From the NCBI RefSeq assembly GCF_000003605.2, contig NW_003130356.1, positions 735,763 to 764,474 on the forward strand: a DNA stretch of 28,712 bases, given 5' to 3'. How positions within the stretch are numbered: position 1 is the stretch's first letter; the number at the start of each line of letters is the position of its first letter. Positions 22,301 to 28,712 of the stretch are shown one piece after another. The translations under genes and the position numbers were made by a program. The stretch comes from Saccoglossus kowalevskii. Lineage: Eukaryota > Hemichordata > Enteropneusta > Harrimaniidae. The notes under the pieces are model-generated. The model was not told the DNA's origin, ran no database searches, and was given only the letters and a program-made list of their open reading frames with translations.

Positions 22301-25300
22301 AATGTAACCATGGAAACCATGATGTGACCCAGGAGAGTAAAAGAAACCCCACACGGTGGATATGAAATTAATGACATGCAGTATACTATTAGTATGAAGT
22401 GAAATCTTACCCGGGTTTCTTGTTTCTTCTACACGTACAAAAACAGACATCATAGCGTAAAGCGGTGCAACAACGTAAACAATAACGACACCCACAAGTG
22501 AACACATTGGGTAGAGCGGTGGGAAGGATAGGACAGGTCCAAACAAAAACAAGCGTACATAAAAACAAAAATGGTGCATGTATTAGTGCGTAAGCAAGTA
22601 ATTATTAATCACATAAGAACAATATGAATATTCATAATAATCTTAGTGTGAGAAATGGGCGTGGTTTGGAAGTAATAAAATCTACTCAAGAGATCATCCC
22701 AGTAGGATGATCCATATACATGTAATCCATGTTTGCTCTATGAGAAGCGCATACACATAGGTAATCTTTTGTATAAAGATGGCATTAATAGCACAAAATC
22801 AAATATTCTTTATGGACTAGATACAGCTTTTGTGGCCCAAGGTCGTGCAACAGAAATGCACGAGCTTGCGAGGACTTGTAAGCCATATGAATGAGGGCAG
22901 CAAAAGCTGAAACAAGTCCATAAAGGTTTTATCATATACCCTATAGGTGTAATCACAATTTTAGCATGGCGTGATCTCAACCACACGACGTTATTAATTA
23001 AGAATGAGGTGTTTTCTTTTGATTAAGAAAAGCCAGGCGTGCTGGGCCAGGCATGATAAGGGAAATTATTGCCCTGATGTGAGGGCGCACTTTCCATAAC
23101 TTTACGAGGCCGAGTGTATGATAATAAATATTACTGGCTCTCACATGCTTCTAATAGAGCAAATATGGTACCGTAATTAGAAACACATCTCAGACAGACG
23201 CATATAAGCTGAAAAGGTGCTCAACTATGGATCTATTAGAAACACAACCATGTAAAGCAATGTCTTTTTTTGGTTTCTTGATGAAACAGTTTACAATTAT
23301 TACACTTGCTCATCAAAAGCATACATTTATCTGAACAGTACTGTAGATTCTGTTGTGATTGAGTTTAGGCGATATTTTTCATGATTCATGCTACTATTAC
23401 GTCCTGAGCAAACTTTGAACATTGAAAATTATGTACGGTACCGACACTTCCTAGGTTAATAGGTTGTTTAGTATGCACTAGAATCAAAGCCAAACATAAA
23501 AAAGTTAGTGAATGTTAAATGTGTCAGGTTTTGATGAGTATAACCGACGACCACCGATTTAATTTTTCGCCAAGTTACTGAAAATGACGACAATACAGCT
23601 TTTCTGCCCAAACTATGGTGGGCAATATAATCACAAATAATTATAAAATACCATATGAGAAAGTTACTTGAATGACAACACACACTACTGACATACAAGG
23701 TATGTCTAACAAATGCCGGTTCTCACCTTCTCCTGCAGCAATAAATGCTCGGTTTTAGCGAGTTCAAATTCTGCGTACTGCGTCACATGCTTATGTTGTA
23801 AATGTAACAATGAACATTCCGATAAAGCAACTTTGTATTCCAACTCAAGCAGTTCAATGACATCAATGTTTCTAGAGAATCAATGACATCAGACAGTTAG
23901 AAATTGGTGGCTTTTGTTACAGGTATGCATATACAAAAGAAATCATACTGTGTTGACATGAAGAGAATGTGTGGACATGAACCAACGCCATGGGTGGCAA
24001 TGCTAGCTTTATAATAATTAATATTGGCTCTAAGGATGTCAAGATGTTTATATATCCACAGAAAAAATATTAACACAAAAAACATTTAAACTTTTTTGTA
24101 GGCGAGGCCACCTGGTATCTATAAAATCAATGATTTAGACATTATTTATATGTACTTTTGGTGTAAGATTTCGATAACAGTTGCTATTGTTGCAAGACTA
24201 AAATGTTCTCAGTAGAATCAATTCTGTGAAAGGGATTTCCTATAAAGGAAATTACACCTAAGAAAGAACAAAATAAATACCATATTTTCTTAATTAGAAT
24301 CACATTATAAAGCAAATGAGCTGCGAATATGGTAGTCCAGGAATCGGAAATGAAGACACATTCATTACCTCATTCCCTGCTCATTCACATCCTGTTGTTC
24401 TTGTTTTAGTTTCTGTATCTGTTTTTCTTTGGTTTGTATATCCAGAGTTGTACGCTCTAAACTGGCTTTCAGGTCAGCAATGGCAAGCGGCAGTACGTCT
24501 GAGAAGAACAGACAAAGAATTTGAATATGGGTGATACATGTAGTTGTTGTGTTTTCAACATAAGACTGAATGTCTGACATGCTTTCCAATCGATTTGTGA
24601 AGCCATAATATGCACAGTACTTCCAGTAACTGTCACAGTGATACACTCTGGATAAATACACTGGTACTTTGGCTTGGTCATATTCATAATATAGGTTCAG
24701 AATTTACTGGAGATGCAAAACTAGGGTGTTTGACCAGAACGGATGCACCATAAATTTGACTATGACTCTGACTGATGATGGTGCAAATGATTGAGTTGGT
24801 CTTGCATGTCTTCCACTTGATTTACTGTGACCACCACCCACAAATTCCACATACACAATCTTCAAACCATAATCTCACTCTCAACCCAATAGCGAATTTA
24901 CTACTGTGAAGCTATAAATTGCCTAACTGCTTGTGGGTCTGTGGCCATATTGCATTAACACACTTAGCTAGCAGTTTGAGAATTTTCATTGAATGTCATG
25001 TTTCAAATTTAGTTCAAATGATGTAAAATAGCAACAAGGTTCAAGATACTTCAGATAAAGCCAAAATCATTCATTTAGTAGTACTAGTATTATATCCTCA
25101 TACACAATCCACAAAATCTAAAAATACAACTCACCCTCTCTTTTCCTGCTTTGATCCGTCAGTTTTTTCTTAATCACCGACTGTTCCTTCTTATAACTAT
25201 CTAATAACTTGCTAACTGTTTTCTGCAGTACCATGAACTGAAGAGTGAAAAGCAACAATGTAGTAAAATCAACATTTTATGGTACTGGGTGGTTAATATA

Positions 25301-28298
25301 GTTTGTGATTTATTTTCCTTCTTTGCCATTTCAATGAAACATAACAAATAGAATTCTAGCTTTCCCCTTCAAAAGAAGTTTAGTGTCTGGTCATCTTGTT
25401 CGTCACATTAAAATGTGAGTATCACAAAATAGACAAAATTAATTTTAGTTTATGCACAATTTATTTTCATCACAACATGACCAGATACTTTATTTACCCA
25501 GTCTACCTTTTTCTCCTTTGCTTTCTGCTTCTGGTTTTCTTTCTTGACAGACGAGAGCTGATTAGCACCTGTCTTCAGATTATCTTCCAGTTTTAATAAC
25601 TGCATTTCAAGCTGTAGGTTGAACCATTGTGAAAACAATCAGTTGCTATAACAACTGTGTATATACTGACAAAAAGATATTGCCATAACTGAGCAACAGA
25701 GTAAAATTTATCTGTATCATTAAGTTTGACTGGAGTTGTTATGTCTGTTACAGTTCAGGCAATGTTCAAATAATGTCTTTAGTTTTATTGACAAAAATGG
25801 CCACCAAATGGCCATTATTCTCAAGACCAGTCAGTACAGACAAACCCAAACAAAGAACAAAATGCATGAATACCTCTACAACTTTGAGTTGAAGTTCTTC
25901 TTTCTGGGCGTCTCTGGACGACTTCTGAGTGGCTGCAGCTTGATTGGACTCCTCAGAGTCCTGGGACAGCTCATATTCGATAGACGCCATCTGGAAATAA
26001 ATACACCCAGCACAGTGTTAAAACACTACAGGCACATGTTGGGTTTACATTAGATTTAGGGTGTTTTACATCATCATTTGTGTAAATCAAGGAAAGCTCA
26101 GGGCTTACGTGTACTTATCTGTCAATTGCAGTGTATATTACAAATATTTCAAAAAATTCATAACTATCCTACTTCTATTGCAGTGACAGTTACAGAAATA
26201 TAACTGTGGTGGTATGCTTTAAGTTCAGAATGCACGACTTCATTACATCTAAAAAATACCTTTACCATATTTGCTCTATTTTCAGAGCATCTCCAACGAA
26301 TCAAAAATTGCATTTATGGTATATCAAATCATTAAAACCTGATTCATTAGTATGACTAAGGAACTACCTCTGTCATTTATGTAAGCAAATGTGCTACTAA
26401 TAGAGAAAATATGGTACTGTACATCCTATATCACCAGCACACATTGACCAGTACAGCTAAGGTACAGTGTACATGAAGTCACACTAAAATAGTTGTTTTT
26501 TTATGAGCTCATATTGCATTTCAAATAGAGCAAATACAGTGTCTAGGTATTTTGATATTCTAATTGAGTCATTGGCAACTCAACGAGTCTGAATGCTCGG
26601 TAAAGATAGCCCGATTCCAAGGATTCATTTAAGAATACATGACTGGCTAAAAAATTAAAAGATATATTGATAATGAAAACACAAAATGTGATAATTAAAA
26701 AGAAAAACTGAAGAAAAAAAAAATAGTATTGAGAAAAAATAATACAGGTCAGAGCCATGGGCTTGAAACCCTAAATGTCAAAAACAGTTCAGCACAAAAG
26801 ACAAATTGAAGTTCATGCTAGGGTTCAAATATAGATTAAGATGATTAATCCTTTGAATGTCAAAGTCAACTTTTGTCACATTTATTGTCACAAATCATGC
26901 ACCAAAAGTTACATTTAAAGGATGAGACGGTACTGTTCAGTGTAAGGGGGGGAAATGGGGTCAGGGGTTAAAGGTCAGATTTAAAGCGTTTTCCTGAGGC
27001 AAAAGAACTCGACTGACACCAAAAGAAGATATACTTTGAGAAGAATATGTGAATTTCAATTAAAAATTAATCAAATAATTATACAATAATAATAATTTCA
27101 TCACACAAACAAAAAAATTATATTTAGGCAGATTTTAGGGTAGAGTCAAAAGCAGGCACAAGGTTAAAAAAAAAATCCAGTTACTTTCCCAATCTTACCT
27201 CCGCTTCCAATTTATTCAATATATCTAACTTTGGTATTAGATTGGACTCTGTGGTTGAAGTGGTATTCACAGAGTGTATGCTTGGCTGTGCCATGAGTGC
27301 ATTACCATTTTAGTAAACGGAAAAAATATGCAATACATATTCAGTATTATCCCCATTATTACCTCATAACTAACATAATATATGCATAATACATCAAAAA
27401 TGCAAAGTGTGGCAATTCACGATTTCAGCAATATCTCCTCTGCAAATGCATTGAAAAGAGGCGCCCAATTAAATGATGCACTGTACAATACATGTATAGC
27501 TGAATAAATTAAACTGAATTATTAGTTTCTTTACACATACCAAGATCTGAGAACACCACAACCATGCAACATACCCAGAATGCAACATGCTTCACCAATG
27601 AATGCCTATACACAGAAATTACATCAGTACATAACAGTCGTATAGCACTGCCAGTTTTTTTTTTTTTTGCTAATATGTTTGGGAATAACAATTATTCCTG
27701 CTCCAATTTATTTGCTAGTGAAGTGTGGTACCAGTTTACTACGACCCTGAATCCTGTATAATGCATACCATTGTCACAATTGTATTTAATAAACACAAAT
27801 GTGGTAACAGCGCCACCTAGTGTCTGTTTGAACAACATAATAGCGCCCCCCTGTGTTGGTATTTTAAATTTCTGTCTCTGAATTCATTTTTATACAGCGA
27901 ACAGATGACATATATATTTTCAACACTCAAAGTAAATAAATATCCATGCATGACAAAAATTGAAAACTATATTTTGTTTGTCATTTTTCAATAGAATATA
28001 AAACCATGATAAATAGATTTCTAGTTTTTTCTACATATTTTAAAATCAACCATGCAAAATAATATAATGACGTCAACTCAATATTACAGTACAACTAGAA
28101 GAATCAACCGACGTAGAATACTTACACCTGATGAATTCAGTGAGTTTGACGATGAATGTCTACGGACAATTCCATGGTCATACTCATCGATATTTTCTGT
28201 GATTGCCATTTGGTTTTCCATGTTGGCTTTATCGCACAGTATGAATCGATTTGACGGCAGCTGGGCCGGGATCTCCATATCTTGTACCAGTCGTATAT
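10317..28298 (-). CDS. Coiled coil - PDZ - coiled coil protein of unrecognised family (15 exons, 5' partial)
   Basis: I assembled this gene from fifteen exons that join without a phase error, 1871 nt in all. They give about 622 residues with a stop at 10317-10319. The N-terminal 57 codons are polar and Ser-rich (HSSSNSLNSSG). About 270 residues of mostly charged heptad-like sequence follow over seven exons (for example SLERTTLDIQTKEKQIQKLK), with a Lys/Gln-rich part. One PDZ domain comes next, split by the 4.7-kb intron. Its binding loop reads GYDF in place of GLGF, and it has a textbook REGDRIVEVNGVNV strand-turn. A second coiled coil follows, then a small DDLPIWEVLKPAKK block, a helix (YLDQLYALVLEEAPLLLEQM) and the acidic end DLSGDEEFC. 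A PDZ domain plus long coils suggests a cytoplasmic scaffold or adaptor. It is not arranged like GOPC, DLG5 or the CARD-MAGUKs, and I cannot name it. It is tail to tail with SPT6. Confidence 0.87.
10705..10841 (-). CDS. Coil-PDZ-coil gene exon: C-terminal helix
   Basis: Acceptor TTCATTTTCAATAG, donor GAAGA|GTAAGT, leaving in phase 2. It encodes SEILEVLRENMEESYRQKQY and then LDQLYALVLEEAPLLLEQMD. It is a hydrophobic amphipathic helix, probably a small folded C-terminal unit. Reading past the donor would hit TAA at once, so an unspliced transcript would end in FDEE. Confidence 0.87.
11480..11623 (-). CDS. Coil-PDZ-coil gene exon: end of coil and DDLPIWE block
   Basis: Acceptor ATCACTGTTAG, donor AAG|GTGACA, phase 0 at both ends, 48 codons. 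The coil ends with DEALSRVIDERDDVAKQLKD. A Ser/Lys linker leads into a compact block, SLYIGDDLPIWEVLKPAKK, whose Trp and Pro mark the end of the coil. That block may be a useful family marker. Confidence 0.87.
12051..12131 (-). CDS. Coil-PDZ-coil gene exon: second coiled coil
   Basis: Acceptor TTATTACAG, donor AAG|GTAAAT, phase 0 at both ends, 27 codons. It encodes MEINKLRGALSESAHRIAKL and EDICKHK. The ATG at the exon start is an internal methionine. Confidence 0.85.
12132..12821. other. Intron of coil-PDZ-coil gene, nothing recognised
   Basis: A 690-nt intron between two phase-0 coiled-coil exons. The 88-codon antisense-free frame at 12341-12607 has no helical or domain pattern, and I see no splice sites that keep phase. 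Confidence 0.5.
12822..12950 (-). CDS. Coil-PDZ-coil gene exon: second coiled coil
   Basis: Acceptor TTATTATGACAG, donor GAG|GTTTGT (a weaker site), phase 0 at both ends, 43 codons. It encodes LSDSQYRCEELENKVDEFEK and later TEKTLDHLQQQNHRSE. Clear heptads. Confidence 0.86.
13700..14812. repeat. 51-bp minisatellite, about 21 copies
   Basis: TCACACTCACTCA recurs every 51 bp from 13730 to 14742 (21 times), then a degenerate copy. The unit is TTTCCCCCATTCAGCCTGTG + TCACACTCACTCAGGGTAAA + GCATCTTTGGC. Some units are 48-50 bp through small deletions (CCCC to TT at 14373). Each + strand unit has an acceptor-like TTTCCCCCATTCAG and a donor-like AGG|GTAAAG. Each minus-strand unit has GTGAGT. The array sits in the intron between exons 14987-15059 and 12822-12950 of the minus-strand gene. 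Confidence 0.95.
14987..15059 (-). CDS. Coil-PDZ-coil gene exon: second coiled coil
   Basis: Acceptor TTTGTATACAG, donor GTG|GTAAGT. One base completes an Arg codon, then LKSLETTARRAEFAEKKVHH and LSVV. This small exon (24 whole codons) is placed by its phase on both sides and by its helical, charged composition. Confidence 0.83.
15548..15772 (-). CDS. Coil-PDZ-coil gene exon: C-terminal half of PDZ, start of second coil
   Basis: Acceptor TTGTTTACTCAG, donor ACAAG|GTATAA. The first base completes the Arg of REGDR, then IVEVNGVNVCEATDAEVNTM follows. This is the conserved PDZ turn and second helix, and the last strand reads SSIIVVLRLEQ. The domain then passes straight into a charged helix (DDLSLVREELLNEKQKR). 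Confidence 0.93.
15841..15854 (+). repeat. G14 homopolymer
   Basis: Fourteen consecutive G residues, 9 bp left of the candidate end of the pogo-type element. Length polymorphism and quadruplex formation are likely. Confidence 0.9.
15864..18115 (-). mobile_element. Candidate extent of the pogo/Tigger-type transposon
   Basis: The left edge reads AAGTACCGTAATTCTTC at 15864, just after a 14-G run. The right edge may be the inverted AGTACTT at 18109-18115. Subterminal similarity supports an element of about 2.25 kb: GTGAAATTATTAGGGTG near 15960 resembles the complement of CCACCCTCTGATAATTTC near 18014. The terminal match itself is short (6-7 bp), so the edges are tentative. The right end may be decayed. 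Confidence 0.4.
16334..17788 (-). CDS. pogo/Tigger-type DDE transposase, intact 484-residue ORF
   Basis: This is a transposase of the Tc1/mariner superfamily, pogo/Tigger branch, which moves DNA by cut-and-paste into TA sites. Residues 70-110 form a psq-like helix-turn-helix (SFNIKQRRETYEEAKMMGFN). Residues 125-195 form a CENP-B-type second DNA-binding unit ending in RGWCEKFMKRNKL. The DDE_1 domain follows. Its likely catalytic acids are D227 (GNMDETPVFF), D331 (MLVIDSFRAY) and D367 (SKLQPLDVCINKPF), with 35 residues between the last two. The C-terminus is acidic. There is no internal stop or frameshift, so the copy looks young. The frame stays open for 18 codons upstream of the ATG without another ATG. 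It lies in sense orientation in the intron that splits the host PDZ domain. I take it as a resident transposon; domestication is possible but unsupported. Confidence 0.93.
   Translation of the reverse strand: MYRATVSVAKKKRPVCRPPKRPQLEFTGNVNLPTTEQTVPDAAPLADAEPTPTIPSTPTNTTRAARGIYKSFNIKQRRETYEEAKMMGFNATARKYKIVPSTLKGWGKYDFDKEHFTAGRRRHGGGRVVSYGTQLDEHVLIWVLQQHDLQIPVTMDAIRCHVLSVIKPEFPEFKVSRGWCEKFMKRNKLVLRLKTSVAQRLPADLEVKTFVRDKRNDDNFDYIGNMDETPVFFDLVPNKTVEVRGVKTVKVRTTDAEKRHLTVVLTVMSNGDILPPMIIFKGKRKLKLQSPPGFIVAVQEKAWMDEKLMLRWIDEIWRPFTKRRYSMLVIDSFRAYITESVKSRYRGVNTLPTVIPGGCTSKLQPLDVCINKPFKSELRKSWTSFISDAAIKATQAYTNDTRLKTADKQTIVNWIANAWEKIRNRPSMISRSFKVCGINECHERCRRSSHQEQYRIAGIISDLLLDDDDENDWFEGFTQSELQQ
18186..18830. 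repeat. 157-bp tandem repeat (about 4 copies) ending in a hairpin
   Basis: AAGTCGAAAATATCAC recurs near 18263, 18420 and 18580, with a variant near 18735, a period of about 157 bp. Shared words are ATCAAAGCAATCGGACTT, TTTTTAACAAGAA and TTCACCAAAATTAGA. The last copy passes into GACACGAACGACGACGGAC and a perfect 9-bp inverted repeat, AGCTCCGCT (18795-18803) and AGCGGAGCT (18817-18825), followed by AAAAA. Similar GACGACGGAC...AAGCTC...GAGCTAAAAA tails occur in dispersed repeats of marine invertebrates (from memory). Confidence 0.85.
19034..19052 (+). repeat. (ATTG)n microsatellite
   Basis: Four to five ATTG units in a row, intronic. Confidence 0.8.
19196..19753 (+). repeat. Diverged ~300-bp tandem duplication
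   Basis: 19196-19411 and 19497-19753 are in the same order and orientation. Shared blocks are GAAACCACCACTT / AAAACCACCACTT, AAAATAATTGTAC, TCAATCGCAA-type words (CCAATCGCAAGTTATT / TCAATCGCAAATTATT), GATTAGCATATG, CAGTTTGACCCC and ATTAGCATGTTT. Identity is roughly 70% by eye, with indels. Confidence 0.75.
20462..20652 (-). CDS. Coil-PDZ-coil gene exon: N-terminal half of PDZ domain
   Basis: Acceptor TTTTTTGACAG, donor GACAG|GTAAGA; enters in phase 0 and leaves in phase 2. After a short linker it encodes the first PDZ strands, the carboxylate-binding loop GHHGYDFVISS, and GVYVTSCELTSQLREGD. The loop is GYDF where most PDZ domains have GLGF, so the fold is kept and the ligand pocket is slightly unusual. 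Confidence 0.9.
20653..22722. other. Intron, mostly unrecognised AT-rich sequence
   Basis: This intron lies between the first PDZ exon and the preceding coil exon. It has CTATAAACTGACCACC-like and CAAACCAAAAACGCC repeat-like words near 21185-21310, and otherwise no feature. The 174-codon frame at 22055-22579 (minus) is hydrophobic with poly-Phe runs from A-rich DNA and is not supported. Confidence 0.5.
22723..23170. mobile_element. ~450-bp inverted-repeat element (TTTGCTCTATTAGAAGC family)
   Basis: The left end TCCATGTTTGCTCTATGAGA plus AGCGCATAC pairs with the complement of the right end, ACCATATTTGCTCTATTAGA plus AGCATGTG, an arm of about 30 bp. A second inverted repeat (22808-22926) is nested inside. 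The right end joins directly to another element-like end, CCGTAATTAGAAAC, at 23171. Confidence 0.55.
22808..22926. repeat. Nested inverted repeat with central hairpin
   Basis: CTTTATGGACTAGATACAGC + TTTTG at the left matches the complement of the right arm, CTTTATGGACTTGTTTCAGC + TTTTG. Between them TCGTGCA (22843-22849) and TGCACGA (22857-22863) form a perfect 7-bp stem with a 7-nt loop. This may be a separate small MITE inserted in the larger element. Confidence 0.65.
23727..23871 (-). CDS. Coil-PDZ-coil gene exon: end of first coiled coil
   Basis: Acceptor TTGATTCTCTAG, donor AAG|GTGAGA. One base completes an Arg codon, followed by 48 codons (NIDVIELLELEYKVALSECS through AEFELAKTEHLLLQEK). 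It is helical and leucine-rich and ends just before the PDZ exons. Confidence 0.86.
24369..24498 (-). CDS. Coil-PDZ-coil gene exon: coiled coil
   Basis: Acceptor TTCTCAG and donor AG|GTAATG. Two bases complete an Asp codon, followed by 42 codons including SLERTTLDIQTKEKQIQKLK and QEQQDVNEQGM. This is a classic heptad pattern. Both flanking junctions keep phase. Confidence 0.87.
25135..25237 (-). CDS. Coil-PDZ-coil gene exon: coiled coil
   Basis: Acceptor TTTTCACTCTTCAG, donor GAGG|GTGAGT, leaving in phase 1. It encodes FMVLQKTVSKLLDSYKKEQS and then a basic stretch. A second in-frame AG (CTGCAG) 15 nt inside the exon is an alternative acceptor that would remove five residues. I chose the outer site for its better pyrimidine tract. 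Confidence 0.85.
25507..25611 (-). CDS. Coil-PDZ-coil gene exon: coiled coil
   Basis: Acceptor TTCAACCTACAG, donor AAG|GTAGAC, phase 0 at both ends, 35 codons. It encodes LEMQLLKLEDNLKTGANQLS followed by a Lys/Gln-rich end (KQKAKEKK). Leucines fall at heptad spacing in the first half. Confidence 0.87.
25874..25990 (-). CDS. Coil-PDZ-coil gene exon: start of first coiled coil
   Basis: Acceptor TTTATTTCCAG, donor GAG|GTATTC, phase 0 at both ends, 39 codons. It encodes MASIEYELSQDSEESNQAAA and then QKEELQLKVVE. The first codon happens to be ATG, but the acceptor is strong, so I read it as internal. Confidence 0.85.
26263..26416. mobile_element. 154-bp MITE, TACCATATTTGCTCTATT ends
   Basis: Left TACCATATTTGCTCTATT and the complement of the right end, TACCATATTTTCTCTATT, differ at one base. 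TA can serve as the duplicated target. There is no coding capacity. Same family as 22723-23170. Confidence 0.75.
26417..27198. other. Intron with G-rich motif, otherwise unrecognised
   Basis: AT-rich intron of the minus-strand gene. A further AATAGAGCAAATACAGT fragment of the MITE family lies near 26525, and a G-tract cluster lies at 26946-26967. No exon that keeps phase is seen. Confidence 0.5.
26946..26967 (+). other. G-quadruplex-like motif
   Basis: G7-AAAT-G4-TCA-G4 satisfies the G3+N1-7 pattern if the first run is counted as two tracts. It lies on the strand opposite the host transcript. Confidence 0.6.
27199..27285 (-). CDS. Coil-PDZ-coil gene exon (possible alternative first exon)
   Basis: In phase 0, it encodes PSIHSVNTTSTTESNLIPKL and then DILNKLEAE, with donor GAG|GTAAGA. 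The acceptor ATGGCACAG at 27286-27294 is weak, with its pyrimidine tract about 35 nt upstream. An in-frame ATG at 27292-27294 lies inside that acceptor. The exon could therefore also begin a shorter transcript, with MAQPSIHS as its N-terminus. Confidence 0.68.
27580..27771 (+). repeat. Dispersed repeat, copy 1 of a flanking pair
   Basis: It shares the order CATGCTT, ACACAG, GTATAGCAC, a T-rich run, TTTGCTA, GGAATAACA.T.ATTCCTG, TCCAATTT, TTGCTAG, AAGTGTGG and CTGAATCCTGTATAA with 28502-28712. It lies in the intron downstream of exon 28126-28298. Confidence 0.8.
28126..28298 (-). CDS. Coil-PDZ-coil gene, first exon in window
   Basis: The acceptor TTGCGTTATCCAG gives two bases that finish a codon, then IRLVQDMEIPAQLPSNRFIL. 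The exon ends RRHSSSNSLNSSG at donor GGT|GTAAGT, in phase 0. It encodes no recognised domain: a hydrophobic N-terminal half and a Ser/Asn-rich end. Upstream exons must lie beyond 28712. Confidence 0.75.
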
Positions 28299-28501
28299 CT
28301 GGATAACGCAAGAAAGATTGGATATATTTACATGAATGACTGTCACATGTCTATCTATGTGATTTGTAGCTCTATTCGTCTCATTTTATTAAGCATCAGT
28401 GTTTCATTCAGGAAACATGATTTAGGCCAATTCCTTAGGATTCCCTGGTTTGTTTTTGGCGTGTGCAATTTTCATGCATTTTTTTTCTGCATAGTACATG
28501 C

Positions 28502-28712
28502 AATATGCTTTTAACAAAGCATGCTTACACACAGGAATCCCATCAAATAGATTACAGGGGTATAGCACAGTCAGCTTTTTCTTTTTTTTTGCTAGTAAAA
28601 CAGTTATGTTTCAGAATAACAGAATTCCTGTTCCAATTTCTCTGCTAGCAAAGTGTGGGACCACTTCATTAGGATTCTGAATCCTGTATAACATTCTCAA
28701 TAATACATACCA
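28502..28712 (+). repeat. Dispersed repeat, copy 2 of a flanking pair (runs off window)
   Basis: Direct-orientation partner of 27580-27771, about 920 bp away. The last shared block is CTGAATCCTGTATAA, and ATACATACCA at the window edge matches ATGCATACCA in copy 1. It lies on the other side of exon 28126-28298. Confidence 0.8.

Noticed and set aside
22055-22579. 174-codon minus frame with hydrophobic stretches that could pass for a membrane protein
   Set aside because: Poly-Phe and hydrophobics come from A-rich + strand; no domain, and it lies in an intron with no phase-keeping splice sites.
28052-28306. 84-codon + frame over the first minus exon
   Set aside because: Antisense shadow; the minus strand has the acceptor, donor and phase continuity.

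Overview
The window looks like nuclear DNA of an invertebrate animal. Its two genes are split into short exons with GT-AG introns. The DNA is AT-rich and full of minisatellites and short inverted-repeat transposons, and one gene is a clear metazoan SPT6. A marine deuterostome or lophotrochozoan would fit, but I cannot name a species from the sequence alone. There is no bacterial, organellar or viral gene organisation.

Layout. (1) 1-5651, + strand: the 3' end of SUPT6H/SPT6. Five coding exons (1711-2062, 2633-2707, 3096-3253, 4327-4574, 5501-5651) join without a frame break to give the last 327 residues: the C-terminal SH2 unit, the Thr-Pro-rich tail and the conserved C-terminus. Two of its introns hold minisatellites (36 bp x 3 and 41 bp x about 15). 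(2) 5652-10316: a gene-poor spacer with several MITE-like inverted-repeat elements and a purine-rich 20-bp minisatellite. (3) 10317-28298, - strand: fifteen coding exons of one gene, whose 5' end lies beyond the window. I reconstructed it exon by exon, and every junction keeps phase. It encodes about 622 residues: a polar N-terminal segment, a long coiled coil, one PDZ domain, a second coiled coil and a short acidic C-terminus. I do not recognise the family. The two genes are tail to tail.

The 4.7-kb intron that splits the PDZ coding sequence holds an uninterrupted 484-residue pogo/Tigger-type transposase, in the same orientation as the host gene. The same intron carries a 157-bp tandem repeat ending in a hairpin and a roughly 300-bp tandem duplication. 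Another intron carries about 21 copies of a 51-bp minisatellite. Each copy has splice-site-like motifs and stays open in two reading frames, which makes long but probably spurious ORFs.

The most useful points are the complete exon model of the unrecognised coil-PDZ-coil gene, the intact transposase inside its PDZ intron, the possible link between that transposon's ends and nearby MITEs, and the splice-motif-bearing minisatellite. I see no convincing multi-gene novel system.
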